Source: Ectocarpus siliculosus (Eukaryota; Sar; Phaeophyceae; Ectocarpales; Ectocarpaceae). From it: a stretch of DNA of 36,356 nucleotides. Where the stretch lies: the NCBI GenBank assembly GCA_000310025.1, contig FN648446.1, positions 32,305 to 68,660 of the forward strand, read 5' to 3'. Shown piece by piece: positions 21,747 through 34,202 of this stretch. The notes under the pieces are model-generated. The model was not told where the DNA came from, made no database searches, and worked only from the letters and a program-made list of their open reading frames with translations. Made by a program: the position numbers and the translations under genes. Positions within the stretch are counted from its first letter, which is position 1; the number at the start of each line of letters is the position of its first letter.

Positions 21747-22919
21747 AGATGAAACAAGCTAGTGTCCCTCACTGGCGGGACAAAAAACATCAGGCCGCCT
21801 TCCAACACGTCTGTGCGTGTCCCCGATGTTGGTTGCCCTAAGCGTATTCGGGTTGGCACCTTCTCCGCATATAGGGTTGAGTACGGCGTTGATTTTCTCG
21901 GGTGTTTTCGACGTTCGCTCGAAAAGAAGGGGAGACTCTGCTCGACGATATCTACATGCGAAACAGCGGTGGTGTTGGAGCTTTGTTGAGCCCTACCAAT
22001 CTTGACCGGTTGCTGAGCAAAATTACTATTTACACAAACAACGTTGTTTGGTGGTCGGCGTTGACATGGACGTGCATGTAGATACCGCCAGGCTTTAGCC
22101 CTTTCGCTGAAATTTAAGGAGAATCCAGCTGTGTTGGCATGGGTGCGTTTTCTTTATGCTCGTCCAACCGTTGTACCCTCCCAAAACAGCAAAACACATG
22201 TAGAACCTGGATGCTAACAGCAATCCACACCGACCTAGAGTAAATCACCAGCACGCGGATAATCGTACACTCTTTAAAAAACGGCCGAACATGTCGACAT
22301 GGCCTCAAAATTTCACCCCATTCACGCACCACAAAACGGACTACAACCACAAAAACCAAAACCGATCGATAGACACTGACACCGCTTATCGTTTCGGCTA
22401 TGCATACAAACAACACCCCGAACACAAACGACCACAGCAACAAGAAAGGCGTGCTCCGGCACAGCAAAAGCGGAGAAATCCCCGAAATTTCCGACGGAGG
22501 TTTTCTCTGAGGGCGAAAGTCACACAAAACACCGAGGCAGAACGCCCTTCGTTGGGCTCTTGCGGTACCCCTCGCAAGCCTTTGTGGACGCAGTTCGCAC
22601 CCCGTCACGGAAAGGGAGGCGAGCAAGCTGCCTCGACTGAGACTACCATATACAAAAGAACGCAAACCTCGTTGAGTCTCGCAACACAAAATTATGTGTG
22701 GGGGTGAGGACTTTTGCATGACAACAACACGCTCTTGCCTAATATACTTGAATCCGTCCGAATCGACAGCCACAATCGCCACGAGACACGGTAAGACGCG
22801 AAGCGAAAGAAGACATCAGTAACATCCCCTGTTTTCTCCCTCCCAAGACGAGGCGAAACCCCCCAAATTATTCCTACCGCGTGCGGCCCAAGAGCCGCCC
22901 GCTCTCTGACCTCACACCC

Positions 22920-23600
22920 TTTCGTGGCACCGCGCTGCAAAACTCCGAATGAACAATACCAGCTTTTTTGGCACCGCGCTGCAGACCTGCTGCAACGTTT
23001 GCCCCCTCAAAATCGGAACGGTTGTTGTTCCACGACCGCTACAAGGCCTGCAGGAGCATCAACACAAGGCACCCACAACCGCGGTGGCAAGTGGGGATGC
23101 TGTCCTCTTTCCGTCTCCGCCCAGAAAAACGAGGCGCATGGGAGACGCATTCCCTTCTCCCCCCCCCTCCTCCCCCGCGCGCACCAATCGCGCCTGATCC
23201 ACCGTGGCATGTGGGGATGCTACGTCTTTTCCGTCTCCATCAAGAGAAATAAGGAACATGGGAGGCGCAGTTCCGTTCTCTTCCCCCGCCCTGCGCACCA
23301 TTCGCGCCGGATCTCGTTGTAGCCATCAGCGTGACCCGCCGCGGGCTCGCCAACCAACTCTTCCGCCCGGGAGGGTTGCTCTTCGACCGCTACAGGTCTG
23401 CCGCATTCCGCAATTCCGGCACGGGGTTACAAGTCAACCATCCCCCCCCCCCCCCTCCTCGTTCCGTTCGTCTCGGAGAGAGAAAACAAGAGATGTTAGT
23501 CCCCCTCTCCATTCCTCTGACGTTGGCTTCGGCTCTCCGGTAAGGCTGCTGTTCTCGACCGCTACAGGTCTCCCACAACACAGCACACCAAGTGCCACGA
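22920..23600. repeat. degenerate interspersed/tandem repeats
   Basis: TGGCACCGCGCTGCA occurs at about 22925 and 22970. A block of about 120 bp starting GGCAAGTGGGGATGCTGTCC (about 23088) recurs diverged at about 23208 (GGCATGTGGGGATGCTACGTC), both ending near GCGCACCA. CGACCGCTACA (with GGTCTG or GGCCTG) occurs near 23033, 23385 and 23557. It looks like an old tandem array in the carrier gene's downstream region. Confidence 0.6.
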
Positions 23601-23647
23601 CACGATTGATTCATGTCGCCCCTCTCCGCCTGAAAAAAGACCCGAGA

Positions 23648-23667
23648 GAGAGAGAGAGAGAGAGAGA
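23648..23667. repeat. GA dinucleotide microsatellite
   Basis: About ten GA units, 75-90 bp beyond the stop codon of the minus-strand carrier gene, in its probable 3' UTR. Confidence 0.9.
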
Positions 23668-23739
23668 CAGTGCGAGCATTCTCTGCACTAGCCTCCCCCT
23701 CGCCCCCCTCCTCCTCGCCACCCAAGCACGCGCCCCCCC

Positions 23740-26700
23740 TCACTCCTCAACCGCGCGCACCAGGACATCCGTCACGAAAATCGTCACCGTGATCGGGATC
23801 GCGACGGCCACCAGGTTCTTGCTCATTCCGCGAACCGCGAACCCCGACCCCTCCTCTCGCCTGAGCTTGGCCAGCGCGTCTCTCACGCCCAAGTCCGTCT
23901 TGAACATCTCGTTTCTCAGCACGTCCAGCGGGTTGGTGAGGGCGGCGCCGGCCACCCCGGCGGCCACCGATTTTTGGGCGGAGCGCCACAGCGTCCCCCA
24001 TCGATCCCCGTGGTCGGCGGGAGCGAGGTTCCGTTCCATGTAGTCCTGCACGGTACGGTGAATGCGGCGGGACGCGGTTATATGGGAGAGCAGAGAGGGA
24101 CGGGCGGAGGACCCGGATCACGGAGCGGCGGTGGTGGTAAAGGGGAGAAAGTCGAAAGACGTTCGTGATCCCCACTGCTGTGTGCCGCGTTGCTTCACTC
24201 GGAGAGAACTTGCGGAGGGCCTTCCCCGAAGCTCGCATGCCAAGCAGGGCCGAACGGTTGGCGCACGAGCGGACGAGCTTTGCAGCTTGAACCATGCGCA
24301 AATCAATTGGGGGGCGTACTCTCCACGACGTTACGAGTAGAACCTAAACAGACGACACGAACACCGTCGGAAGCACTACACCTTCGTGCCACGCGCCCTC
24401 CAGGCGCGATCAAACTCACCTTGACGGATACCGCGACGCAATACTTGGGCACGGTCTTCATGACCCCTGCGGAAGTGCCGTGCCACAGCGCACCAACTCC
24501 GCCTTTTCTGTAAATGGCTGCCAGCGACTCCCTCACGGAGGAAAACTTCGAGTCCGGGTTCTGGCAAAAGAACACCAAGCAAACACAAAAATGATCATAA
24601 ACACGGGGCAAAGTGGGCACCTTCGGTTGCATATCATACCACATCCCATGGACTGATTTCCCTCAGCTCTACGTACTTCTTTTTCTTGCGGCGAAAACAA
24701 CGACCTTGATGGCGGTGGAACGGTCTCGTCCAGAACACTCCGACAACGCATCCTTTCGATTTTGGCGTCCTCGTCGTCGTGAAGGAATTGAGATGAAATG
24801 TTGGTCCAGGCGGCGTGGTATCTCATGCAGCCTACGGGAGGTTTTCAACAGCGCGTCTGCTTTGTGACGAATGGCATTCGGAATCTGCGTGCGCGTCGGG
24901 AAAATGCGGAGCGGCGAGACGAAACCCAACGCGGGTGGCGGCACGGCCAATCCTGTGCGCACCCTCGTACATACGTGTATGGACGGACGCTCTACAGCAC
25001 TACGGGAGAGTGAGCGATGAGCGGGGGCCAAGGTAAAGGTTAAGGTCTGCCCGGTCCAGGCAGTTGGAGCACACTGCCTCGGTCCCACTCTCATGACGAA
25101 CGCGCGCAACGGGGAGCGAGGCGCTTGCCACGTCAACAACGACGACAACAACAGATATAGCTTTCGTCTGGGTTTCGACTCGGAAGGCAGCCGTTCTCCA
25201 GCGGGACGCGACCAAAAAAAAGGGCCTAGCGCGCTGCAAGAACAATAATTTTCTACCGCCGAAAACAGCCGGCGGTTCAGTCACGTAATTTTGATGTTGA
25301 TGGGTTTCGGCCTCGAAACTCTAAAGCAAACGTTACCTCAGGGAAAGTCGAATTCTTACGACAGAACTCACCTGGATGGTAATGCTGGTGCGTTCCCGGT
25401 GCCCCCGAACCGCAAGCGTGACCCCAACCCGCGATTAAACGGCATCCGAATAAAGCAGACATGAGTTGGGCGAGGAGGAAGGAGAGTAGCCGCTGGTAAG
25501 ACTTTGGCCAAGACATTGGCGCCGCACAATGTAGTTGGTACAGTGGTGGCGGTGGTGTTAATGGTGTTCAGGGGCTGAATAGTCATCACTTCGCCCACAA
25601 ACCGAGACTCTCTCGTCTGTCTTCGGCGCACATGAACTTACGAAGCCCATGACAAAAAGCGGCGGAAGACGACTTCTTGCTTAGCCCCTCATTGCCGGTT
25701 GGTTCTTGCTCTATGTCACCGGAAACCGCAGAGACAGCAACAGACATGACGGCCAGACTATTTCAGCTGCACGCTTCCTTCTCGGTGGTGATGAGTGATG
25801 AGCAAGCCTACAGCAGTACAGCTCCCAACCCCTTCATCTTCCCTCATGGCAGCGACAAATTTAACTCCATGGAGTGGCTGGGTCTCCACTATGTGCCTAA
25901 ACAGTTGTGTGCTTGCTTCGAAACAGCATTGCGGCAGCTGGCTTCCTTGTCGAGCCCCCATATCGTCTACCAAAGCACGACTTGCTGATTCCCTTCTCGC
26001 CAATCACGTTTCTACGAAAACGTTAACAAGTAGGACTGCTGTACTGCTGTAGTCTCGCGTGTCTCTCTTAACCCCCTTACCACGCACAGAAAATTCGGAG
26101 GTCTTGCGAAATTTCTGAAATTTAAGAAAAAGAGCGAACGACGCCTGCTGATTGGATGGTGCAGACAGTTCCATCCCTGGGTGCAAGTGCAAAGCTGCCT
26201 TCCCACTTGAGCCGTCTCTTGTCTATAATCCCTATCAATTGTCCCCTCGATGCGAGGGGACACGAGGGGACATTTGATAGGGATTATAGACAGCAACTGG
26301 CGGGAGCGTGGTAAACGGGGCACGAAAAGGAGGTTTTCAAGATATTTATCTAGAGGGAAAGCGAGACCTTCTAACTCAAGCCCTGGGTTGCTCGGTGCCT
26401 CCTTTCAACGGTGGGCTAGGTACTTCTTCCGCGCTTGCCCCTATTTAGTAGCGCTTTCCACCCAAGGGTAAACAGACGCGGTGCAACTTCGCTGTTGAAC
26501 CGGCGGCGTAATCGCCCCGCGATTCGACCTGTTCATTACCCTCATACTCCTCCACTCTACAAAGCATCCATACTAGACTAGAGTCGTCCCTGTGTACCCT
26601 GGCACTCCCCTGGTCGAGTAGTGCAAAGGAGGAGACAATCATGCCAATCTTCGCGAGGTAAAGCAGGTGAAGAAGATGGGGACAAAAAGTGTCCCCAAAA

Positions 26701-27837
26701 GGCGATCCAGCCCTAAAGGGGTTAACACTAAATAGCACACCTTGCTCGGATGATGGGCATGTTTATCAACTGAACCACAGTGGAGAAGACGAGAGGCGGC
26801 ACCGCCACCGTCACCACCCGGCTTGAGTACCCTAGCTCCTCCAGCTTGCGCTTGCCTCGATCGCTTCCGTAGAAGATGAAGGCGCGCGCCCACGTCATCT
26901 GGGTGCGAATACGCATGGAGAGCAAGGCAACATGCAGTTAAAAGGGACCAATCAACAAGAGAGGCTTCCTCCATATGCAATGTGGGCGCGTAACCTCTCT
27001 CGGGGCAAAATGGCCTGAAGTACACTGCAGTCCTCGCAGTTCATTACACAGAAGTAAGTGAAACGAGGCGGTCTGAACAGATTTGATTCCAATTACTCAC
27101 CCCAATTATAGTCGCTGCAACCCCTTTGTACGGTGGTTTCAGGGCTTCCAAATACCTGGGGTAGAGTGTGCAATATATTCCGAGGGAAACGATTGAGGGA
27201 AGATAGGTTCAGGGGACACAAAGAAACAAATAAATGCTGATGTTGTTGGATCTGCAACAGCAACGAGGTTGCATGACGGACGGGAGGAGTTAAAAACTCT
27301 CGGAAGTTCGACATAACTCCTTTTTTGCAGACGGTGAGTGGACACCACTCGCGCTACGGTGGCCAGAGGTGGATTGTGCCTAGACTAAAGGGTCCAGAAA
27401 AACCCAACTGCTGTAACTCTAAACTGCACGGCTGTTGTGCCTGCTGACGTACATACTCGCAGCCAAGTTTGAAGCCAACCGATCAATCATTTGACTGCTG
27501 CGCTGCTGTGTATAGACGACGTAAGTTCCACGTTCTACCATGCAAGCTAGAGTGCATAGGCCTTCGCACCAATAAAAGCCAATACCATGCACATAGAGGG
27601 CTGGTGCACAGCTGGTGTGCTGCTGCCTGCTGGCACGCAACAGCAGCAGTCCAGGTCTGTCGAATGTTGCCTCGAAGTACCACCGCACCTTTGAAAGAAA
27701 TTACTTCCCATGTTCGTTGTTGTGTCAAACCCGCTCTGGCCGATTGCCGCAGCTCTCCACAGAGGGAAGTTGATTATCGCAGCCACGCCAGAGGCCGCGA
27801 AGTGGCATTCTGGGTGGGAGCTCTTCCCGCCAGCCAT
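23740..27837 (-). CDS. mitochondrial carrier (SLC25) family protein, divergent
   Basis: Membrane carrier of the three-repeat, six-helix family, normally in the mitochondrial inner membrane; substrate unknown. Model of 259 aa, exons 27837-27731, 27155-27101, 26898-26741, 25384-25372, 24560-24420 and 24045-23740 (TGA), all GT-AG with matching phases. Repeat 1: FAASGVAAIINFPLWRAAAI, then PPYKGVAATIIG. Repeat 2: helix with VFSTVVQLINMPIIRAS, then GGVGALWHGTSAGVMKT. Repeat 3: AGVAGAALTNPLDVLRNEMF, then VRGMSKNLVAVAIPITVTIF. The Px[DE]xx[RK] signature is degenerate: Pro25, Pro102 and Pro197 are kept, but only repeat 3 has the acidic residue (Asp199). The loop after helix 1 is about 15 residues short, so an exon could be missing between exons 1 and 2. 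Exon 4 is only 13 nt. The start is the first ATG of the frame (MAGGKSS). Confidence 0.85.
26221..26291. repeat. foldback: 29-bp inverted repeat in a carrier intron
   Basis: Arms 26221-26249 (starting GTCTATAATCCCTATCAA) and 26263-26291 (ending TTGATAGGGATTATAGAC) pair over 29 bp with one mismatch, around a 13-nt loop that itself repeats the GAGGGGACA part of the arm. It lies in the 1.36-kb intron 3 of the carrier gene. It may be a miniature foldback element; no flanking duplication was obvious. Confidence 0.85.
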
Positions 27838-28123
27838 GGCCCCAAGGTTCTGTGTCCTGTGTGTAGTGATCAGTCAAGCAAAGGCTATGACATATAATAA
27901 ATAGCCTGTGCAGTGAAGTGTCGGCGAGCTAGTGGGGCGCCCGCGAATCGATAAATGTACCCTCGCCATTTCACGGAGCCCCGCGACCGGCCTGTCCCCT
28001 GTTGCCTGCTGCTGCAACTTCCTGCTGCTGTACCTCTCCGCTGTGCTGCTGTGTGCCTGCACTCGTTTCTTGCTCTCGTCCTCCCCCCCTTCCACTTACG
28101 CGAAAGCAAGAGACCGAGGCGAC
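27838..28123. promoter_or_regulatory. shared divergent promoter region, carrier / rubredoxin
   Basis: Only 286 bp separate the ATG of the minus-strand carrier (27837) from the ATG of the plus-strand rubredoxin (28124). Both 5' UTRs and core promoters must fit here, unless an upstream non-coding exon exists. An AT-rich patch (TAATAAATAG, about 27895-27904) is the only candidate core element seen. Confidence 0.5.
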
Positions 28124-31100
28124 ATGGTGTCTTCTACCTCTGTTTCTTTGGGCTTGGCACTGCTAGCAGGCGTACCCGCGGGAGCTTTCGTGCAAGGTGA
28201 CGAACATCTGTCCCCCCGAGAGACATGTTTAGATTTCTCCCCGCCCTCGTCCTGCATGATGAATGTTCGACATTCGAATATCTTCCTGTTGTACAGCAGC
28301 AATGCGAAACAGCTCAATCGTTGCCCCATCGTGCTCTTAGACGCGGACATGGGTTCGTGTGGCCGCTGTTTTATGGTGGTTTGTGCGTTGACCTTCGTGT
28401 GACGTTGGCTGACGTGTCCTGTTGTGTGCGTCGGTGTCACTGCCGATGATCTGATGCTGCTGCTGCTTGTTTGTGTCACCCCACCCCTCCTCTGATCGGC
28501 GTGGTGCCACGGCCGCGGGTGGATCCATCCACCTCCTTCAGCGCCGGCGCGATGCGCCGTGACGCAACAAGCGGCCAGCCGGGCGAGAGGTAGCAGATCA
28601 ACGTCGCCGCTGTGCTTGCTGAAGCAGCGTCCGAGGCCGCCTGTCTCCTCGTACACGACTCTCTTCTCCGAAGGGGAGGACAGCAGTCCTTCAGCAGCGT
28701 CAGCAGAGGGTAGCAGTGAGCCCGATGCTGCTGCTGGTGGTGGTGGGGATGGGGCGGAGGTAGCGGTCGTCGAGGAGAAGCCGTTGACGGAGGCGGAGCT
28801 GGCGCAGAAGGCCAAGATGGAGGAGATCGAGCGCCTTCGCGCCAAGGAGAAGTTCACCACGGTCAAGACAGGTAATGGCTTGTACCATATTCATGTGCAA
28901 AGTACATGAGAGCATAATTGGGACGAAGCGCCCCCACCCACAGCAGCAGCAAGTTTGCATGTTATATTCATAGTGCGCGGTCACACCACCGCAGGGTTTG
29001 CTGCGACTCGATCAAATTGTCCATTTGCGCGATACTGCTGCGTTGGCCGTGGAGAAGGACAAGAAATGTTCAGGGAGTGTTCATGTTCCCTCTACAGCAG
29101 CATAGCGTCTCTCTCACTCTCTGCCAATTTAGAGCCAGCTTCTCCCAGCGCATGATGGCGGGTGACCTTACTCTTACGGCTACAATGCGTATGAGTCGGT
29201 AATCATGCAGCGATTGACTGTATTCCGGTAGGAAGTCCTTGCGCACGTATACACGAAAATTCGCAGCATGTACACACAGCGTGGCGACGATATGTCGTTG
29301 CCAAGTGCTTCTTCCGTGAGCTCAAAACATGGCAGACAGGAGGAGCACTTTGGAGAACGCGCCGAGGACGTCGACGGACACGCGCTGCAGATTTAGCGAT
29401 TAAGTCGATCATGAGCTCTTTGCTACCAGAGTGAGGTAGGCGGCACATGACCGCTGTAGGTTTGTATCTCCAAGTTTTCCTGTTGTTTTGGCGAAGAACA
29501 CGTCTTGGTATTTGCTCCAACCGGGTTAAGTAACTTGCCCGACGGACGTGAAACGCCCTTGGAGAAGCGCCAGGATATCGGGAAAACCACCATATGCCAA
29601 AGGCAGAGAAGTAAATGCATCAAGGAATATATCATGCATCCATATCCCAGGAAAGTCCCATCAACGCTAAAGAAGACTGTGCACAGATTTGTGAACTTTT
29701 GGTCGGTGCGGTTCCCTGGGCTCTTCGAGTTAAAACACGTCGCCACCAGCGTGAGCTTGTCGAAAACGTCACCGATGGCAGCTGGGAGCTGATTCGCGCC
29801 TAACACGCCTTACTTTCATCTTGCATCACGCCTAGATGACCCTACTTGTACTACAATGCTTTGATGAGCCCACTCCGGAGGCGCGCCTTGTAGAGTATCT
29901 GCCGGATACACCCTCTGGACCCCCCCTCCTTCATCGTAACCGAATTCCCCCCTCATAAACCTCGGAGATCAGCGTCCGAGAGAACGCGCGAATGCCGCCA
30001 AGCGGTCGACATAACTGCTGTCTCTTTTCGAATGCGACAATCACCCGCCGGGGCCTCTCCAATGCCGCTCTTGTTGCCTGTGATGAAAGACTCGCGTCAT
30101 CGATCAAGGTGAACCGGGCTGTAGCAATATTTAACTCTCCCGTTTCAAGTATAGCCATCGGTTTCTCGCTCCTGTGCTATCCCAACAGATCGCCATGCCT
30201 CATCCACCGGCGGTGTATTTGTCCTCTCTCTCGACGGAGCCCCCCCCCTCTGCAGTGTTGCTTTATTTCCTCGACGTTGTGAGACCTCCTCCATTCTGCC
30301 TCGGGAGCTGCATGACTTAGTACGTGCACCATGTCGCACCTCCGCCCTAATGCGGGTATCTCTCTTCCTAACTTCCAAAGCCTAAGCTCTTCCCCTTGTA
30401 GTCGTACTTACTGCTGTAGCTGTGCCGGATAGGCAAACACCCAAAACAATATGACCACCGCCCAACAGCATGCAAGTTGGTGATACGCGAGAGGCACGGC
30501 AACAGGTGTGAACCGTTTGGGGGGCAATCAAGTTAATGATTTGTGTCTACCACGCCTGTTGTTTTTCCCGTAGAAGGGTGTCGACACCGGAAGAGTGTTC
30601 TTCTCTGACGAGTGCTTGACGGGCGTCAGCGTCACTGCGCTCATATATCGTGTGGTGTTGAGGAGAGGGCCGTTGCGACAAGTCGGCTGGGATACACGGA
30701 GGAAGCTTTCTGCCTGACTGCCATTTTCGGCGGTATCATTGGATGCCAATTATTGTCCCGCAAACAAACACACGGAAATGGGCTCCATTCCGCGAAAAAT
30801 CAAGCGGAAAGCCCCCAGAGCCCGCCTCATAAACTGTCGGTTCTGGGGATGCCGCTATAAATGACCCGTTTCTCTTGCCAGCGACACGCTTGTCGTGACG
30901 CCCCGCAGCCATGCCTCCAAGCTGTGGGCGCCCTGCCTGAACGTCTCCGAGCCCGGTCGGTGACATCCCCGGGACAAGCGGTGTGCTTCGCGTGCGTCCC
31001 TATCGGGATGGGATGCAATGGGAGCACTATGCACCGTGCTAGGAGTAGATAACACGCATGAACTGCTGTGGTTCGCACTATCCGACAACTTAACCGTGTG

Positions 31101-32022
31101 TTGCGTATTTCTCGGCAGCTTCTACCTCCATGCGTGAATGAGCAGTATCCGTTCTGCGAATCTTTTCTCCGCTTGCGTGCGTGCGTCCATGGCTCCGTCG
31201 TAGGCGACCACGAGTGCCTTCAGTGCGGTTTCGTGTACAAGCCGGAGAACGCTGGTCAGGGCGCGTTGCCGGGCACGCAGTTCGACGACCTTCCCTCCAC
31301 GTGGATCTGCCCCGTGTGCAAGGCGCCCAAGGTAAACCCCTGGAGAAGCGACGTTGACCCCCACGCTCTCACCCACCCGAGGCGGCACGCGGTCGTTCTT
31401 ACGTACATACACGCGGTCGAGACCTTCCGTGACCCTGTGTCGTTTTTTCGTGGCATTGGTATCACCTCCCACCAGGGGGAAGAAACCAACTAAACCACTG
31501 CAGATTCAGATACCGATATCACCTCCCACCAGGGAGCAGAAACCAACCAAACCACTGCCGATTCAGATATCGATATCCTGTGGTATGTGGTGTATATACA
31601 GGATGTGTCCTTCTTTTCGTTTTTTGTTTCGGTTAGCTTGTGTTTCTCTGTGTTACCCAGTCCTTTACGTCACCTGCGTTGTTTGTGCCAGGCGTACCTC
31701 ATCCTTGTGAGTTATGAGCGATCTCCCTTGTTGGAGTGCCGACACTCCAATATTGGCACCTATCCCTCTAGGCTTCTTGGCCACCCCCCCCCCCCCCCAT
31801 CGCGACCCTTCAATCCCCTTGACGTAATTTGCCGTTGCTGTATTTTTCGCGTTTTTGCAGGACACCTTCTTCGCGCAAACAAAAACAATAGCAGGGTTCG
31901 AGGATAACGCCAACTACGGTCTCGGCGCGAACCAGATGACGGGTTCGCAGAAGAACCTTCTCATCTTCGGAAGTCTCTTCGCGTTTTTCGTTCTGTTCCT
32001 TGCGGGATACGCCTTGGATTAA
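28124..32022 (+). CDS. plastid rubredoxin with C-terminal membrane anchor
   Basis: Iron-binding rubredoxin-fold protein of the RBD1/RubA type, which in cyanobacteria and plants is tied to photosystem assembly at thylakoids. Model of 220 aa, exons 28124-28196, 28572-28871, 31204-31331 and 31861-32022 (TAA), GT-AG throughout, phases 1, 1 and 0. Residues 1-24 are a signal peptide ([20 protein letters not shown]) with an AGAF site like the heterokont ASAFAP motif. A Ser/Arg-rich transit peptide and an acidic, coiled-coil-like linker ([20 protein letters not shown]) follow. The rubredoxin domain is about 126-172, with metal ligands Cys129, Cys132, Cys160 and Cys163 (CLQCG...CPVC) and [13 protein letters not shown] between. 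A single helix (about 199-217, [18 protein letters not shown]) ends the protein. Intron 2 is 2.3 kb. The exon 2 acceptor is weak but fits the phase. Confidence 0.92.
31460..31573. repeat. 57-bp tandem repeat, two copies, in a rubredoxin intron
   Basis: Units 31460-31516 and 31517-31573 both run from TATCACCTCCCACCAGGG to ATTCAGATA(C/T)CGA with a few substitutions. They lie in the 529-bp intron 3, about 290 bp upstream of the acceptor. Confidence 0.9.
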
Positions 32023-34169
32023 TTAAGTAGATGATAGTCTCTACGGCGCCGTTGTCGGGCGTCAGTGCTGTTAACATTGCCTGATGGATCCACAGCCCAG
32101 CGGGATACGTCAGGGAAGAAGGTGGTGCCGGTCTGCGAAAGGTGTGTAGTATTTTATCACAGGTGGTGTGCAACAAGCGAGGCGAGACTGGAGAGAAGAG
32201 AGGTGCACTTCGGGACTTCACTCCGATATCTTTGCAGACGTCGCCACCAGACGCGAACGGCACGAAGCCTTGAACCGATCTATGCATGGAAGCTTTCGCG
32301 GCGGTGGGGATGATGTTCGTGTGCGACATTGCAGCAGCGCTCCTCTTGTCGTGTTCGCGATCTGTTTGGTGTCACGCGCTCCTCGTTCGTGTTTCCATCC
32401 TCTGATGATTATGATTTAGACAGACAAACGTGGTTGTTATAAGAAAAGTGCCATCGCACACCGAGTTTCGCAGAGAGAGAGTTGGACAGAGAGAGAGAAA
32501 AGACGGCGAACTTGAGCTCCAGCACGAGTCGTCAGTGCGTGTTTTGACAGGTGTCAAGCAGCTATCTATCAGTTTTGCCCGCGCTTGTGAATGCACGGTG
32601 GGTTCCGTTCTTTTGTTCGTCTCGCCCGAATGACATGACGATGGGAGATAATAGATAGCGTTCGGTCAACACGATGATACCACCGGTGGTGGTACCAACG
32701 CGAGCAAACTACCCTGACCTGTTGTTGGGAGGGTCAACGGGGGCAAAAAAGCAGCACCATGACCACTACTAGCAGCCGCAGGAGGATACATGCGATGATA
32801 GACTTGGTTGGAACAGACAATATTTACGGAGGAGAGGTGGTGGTGGGACACTAAAAACCAACACTACGCGCGCTGCTGTTGGTATTCTGGGGTTTCGAGT
32901 AAACAGCAGTAGAACGGGGTGGTGAATGCAACTGAGTTTGTTTGTGGCATATCGTTTTTTTGGAAACAAAGGGAAACGGAGGAGAATGAAGCAGTAGTAG
33001 CAGCAGGCGGACAAATTCGAGGTGTAGTACCACCGCCACGATAATAATAGCTAGCTGGAGCCGCCTAGTGGCTCGAGGATTGACCCGAGCGAGTGCATCT
33101 GTGGTGGAAGGGCTGAAAAACTTTGAAAACGAAAGTGAACGTACTGGTGGTGCTGTCCAGAGCGGCGGCGCGCACGGAACACGTTTTGTTTTGTCGATGT
33201 CTAATCATGGATGCGTTATTTGTGCTGGCTTGAGGTTGTGACCGATGATCCGGAGCTAGACGTAATATTTTTACCCAGAATCGGAGGGAAAAAGCGATGA
33301 AAAAAAGCGTGGTGACTGATGTTGCAGCTCATGATATGTTTCCCAGAGTGAGCGAGGAAAAAGGCAAACACACCATTATCATCTTCATCACCGACAAAAA
33401 TGAGTTGAGTCAGCGACATCGTCCACCCGTGGGGCACAATTGGTACAAGTAGTTAGTTTCGTTGATGACTCGAGGCCCACGTGAGGTCTCTTCACGAAAC
33501 CGCGAGGGGACAAAATTTTGCTTTGGGAATTAAATTATCAAGTGTGGCACGTTGTTGATACAATTACCGGACATTCTTCCTTTTTCCCGCGCCACTCTTT
33601 TTCTAGCAAAATAACACGCCAAGGGCCGAGGACTGCAGCTGGCTGCAACCCCCCCCCCGGACAGAATAAAACAACGGCATCAAGACCACGAGCGTCGAGG
33701 GGAGACACCGGCGAAGAAAGCATGACGGCGCCTACCAACGCAACAAAATAGAACTGGCGCAATTAGGGTACCGCCCCCTCCCCCTCCTTCCGTACAAATA
33801 TTATATATGCGCACGCATGAATACATTCCTTTTTGAGGAAGGCTATTATTGTAATGGACAACAGAAACCCCAGACAGGACAGAACACGTAAGGGAGATTT
33901 TCAAGACAAATTAACCAACCGACGAGCCGAGAGTTCTGTGCCATTTTTTTTGTTGCGCTGTTGAATCTATAGGTTGGGATGCCCCGCACGTCGACAGTCA
34001 TGAACCTCTGTTTCACCTATAGATGTTCCGTCTACTGTGCGCTCGATCCCACCCACTAGGCGGACAAAGCACGCAAGAAACAACGAGATTTTCCGGGACG
34101 AGCCATTCGAGAGTGCAACTGGGAAAACGCCAGGACGACGAGGCGCGAAGAAACAATGAAAAAAAAAAT

Positions 34170-34202
<33 letters not shown>

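Larger units (their letters stand above)
21656..23739. other. convergent intergenic region, no gene recognised
   Basis: Lies between the 3' ends of TRIP4 (plus) and the carrier gene (minus). A 222-codon minus-strand frame at 22114-22782 has no domain, an odd Cys/Arg/Phe-rich composition and no splice partners; I do not call it a gene. The part from 22920 holds degenerate repeats, listed separately. Confidence 0.45.

Noticed and set aside
20909-21859. 316-codon minus-strand frame
   Set aside because: Antisense shadow of the last TRIP4 exon (Ala/Gly/Pro-rich, GC-biased).
22114-22782. 222-codon minus-strand frame
   Set aside because: No domain, odd composition and no splice partner; likely chance in an intergenic region.
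29423-29806. 127-codon minus-strand frame in the rubredoxin intron
   Set aside because: Starts at GTG rather than ATG and has no recognisable domain; the plus strand is open too, so coding is not shown.
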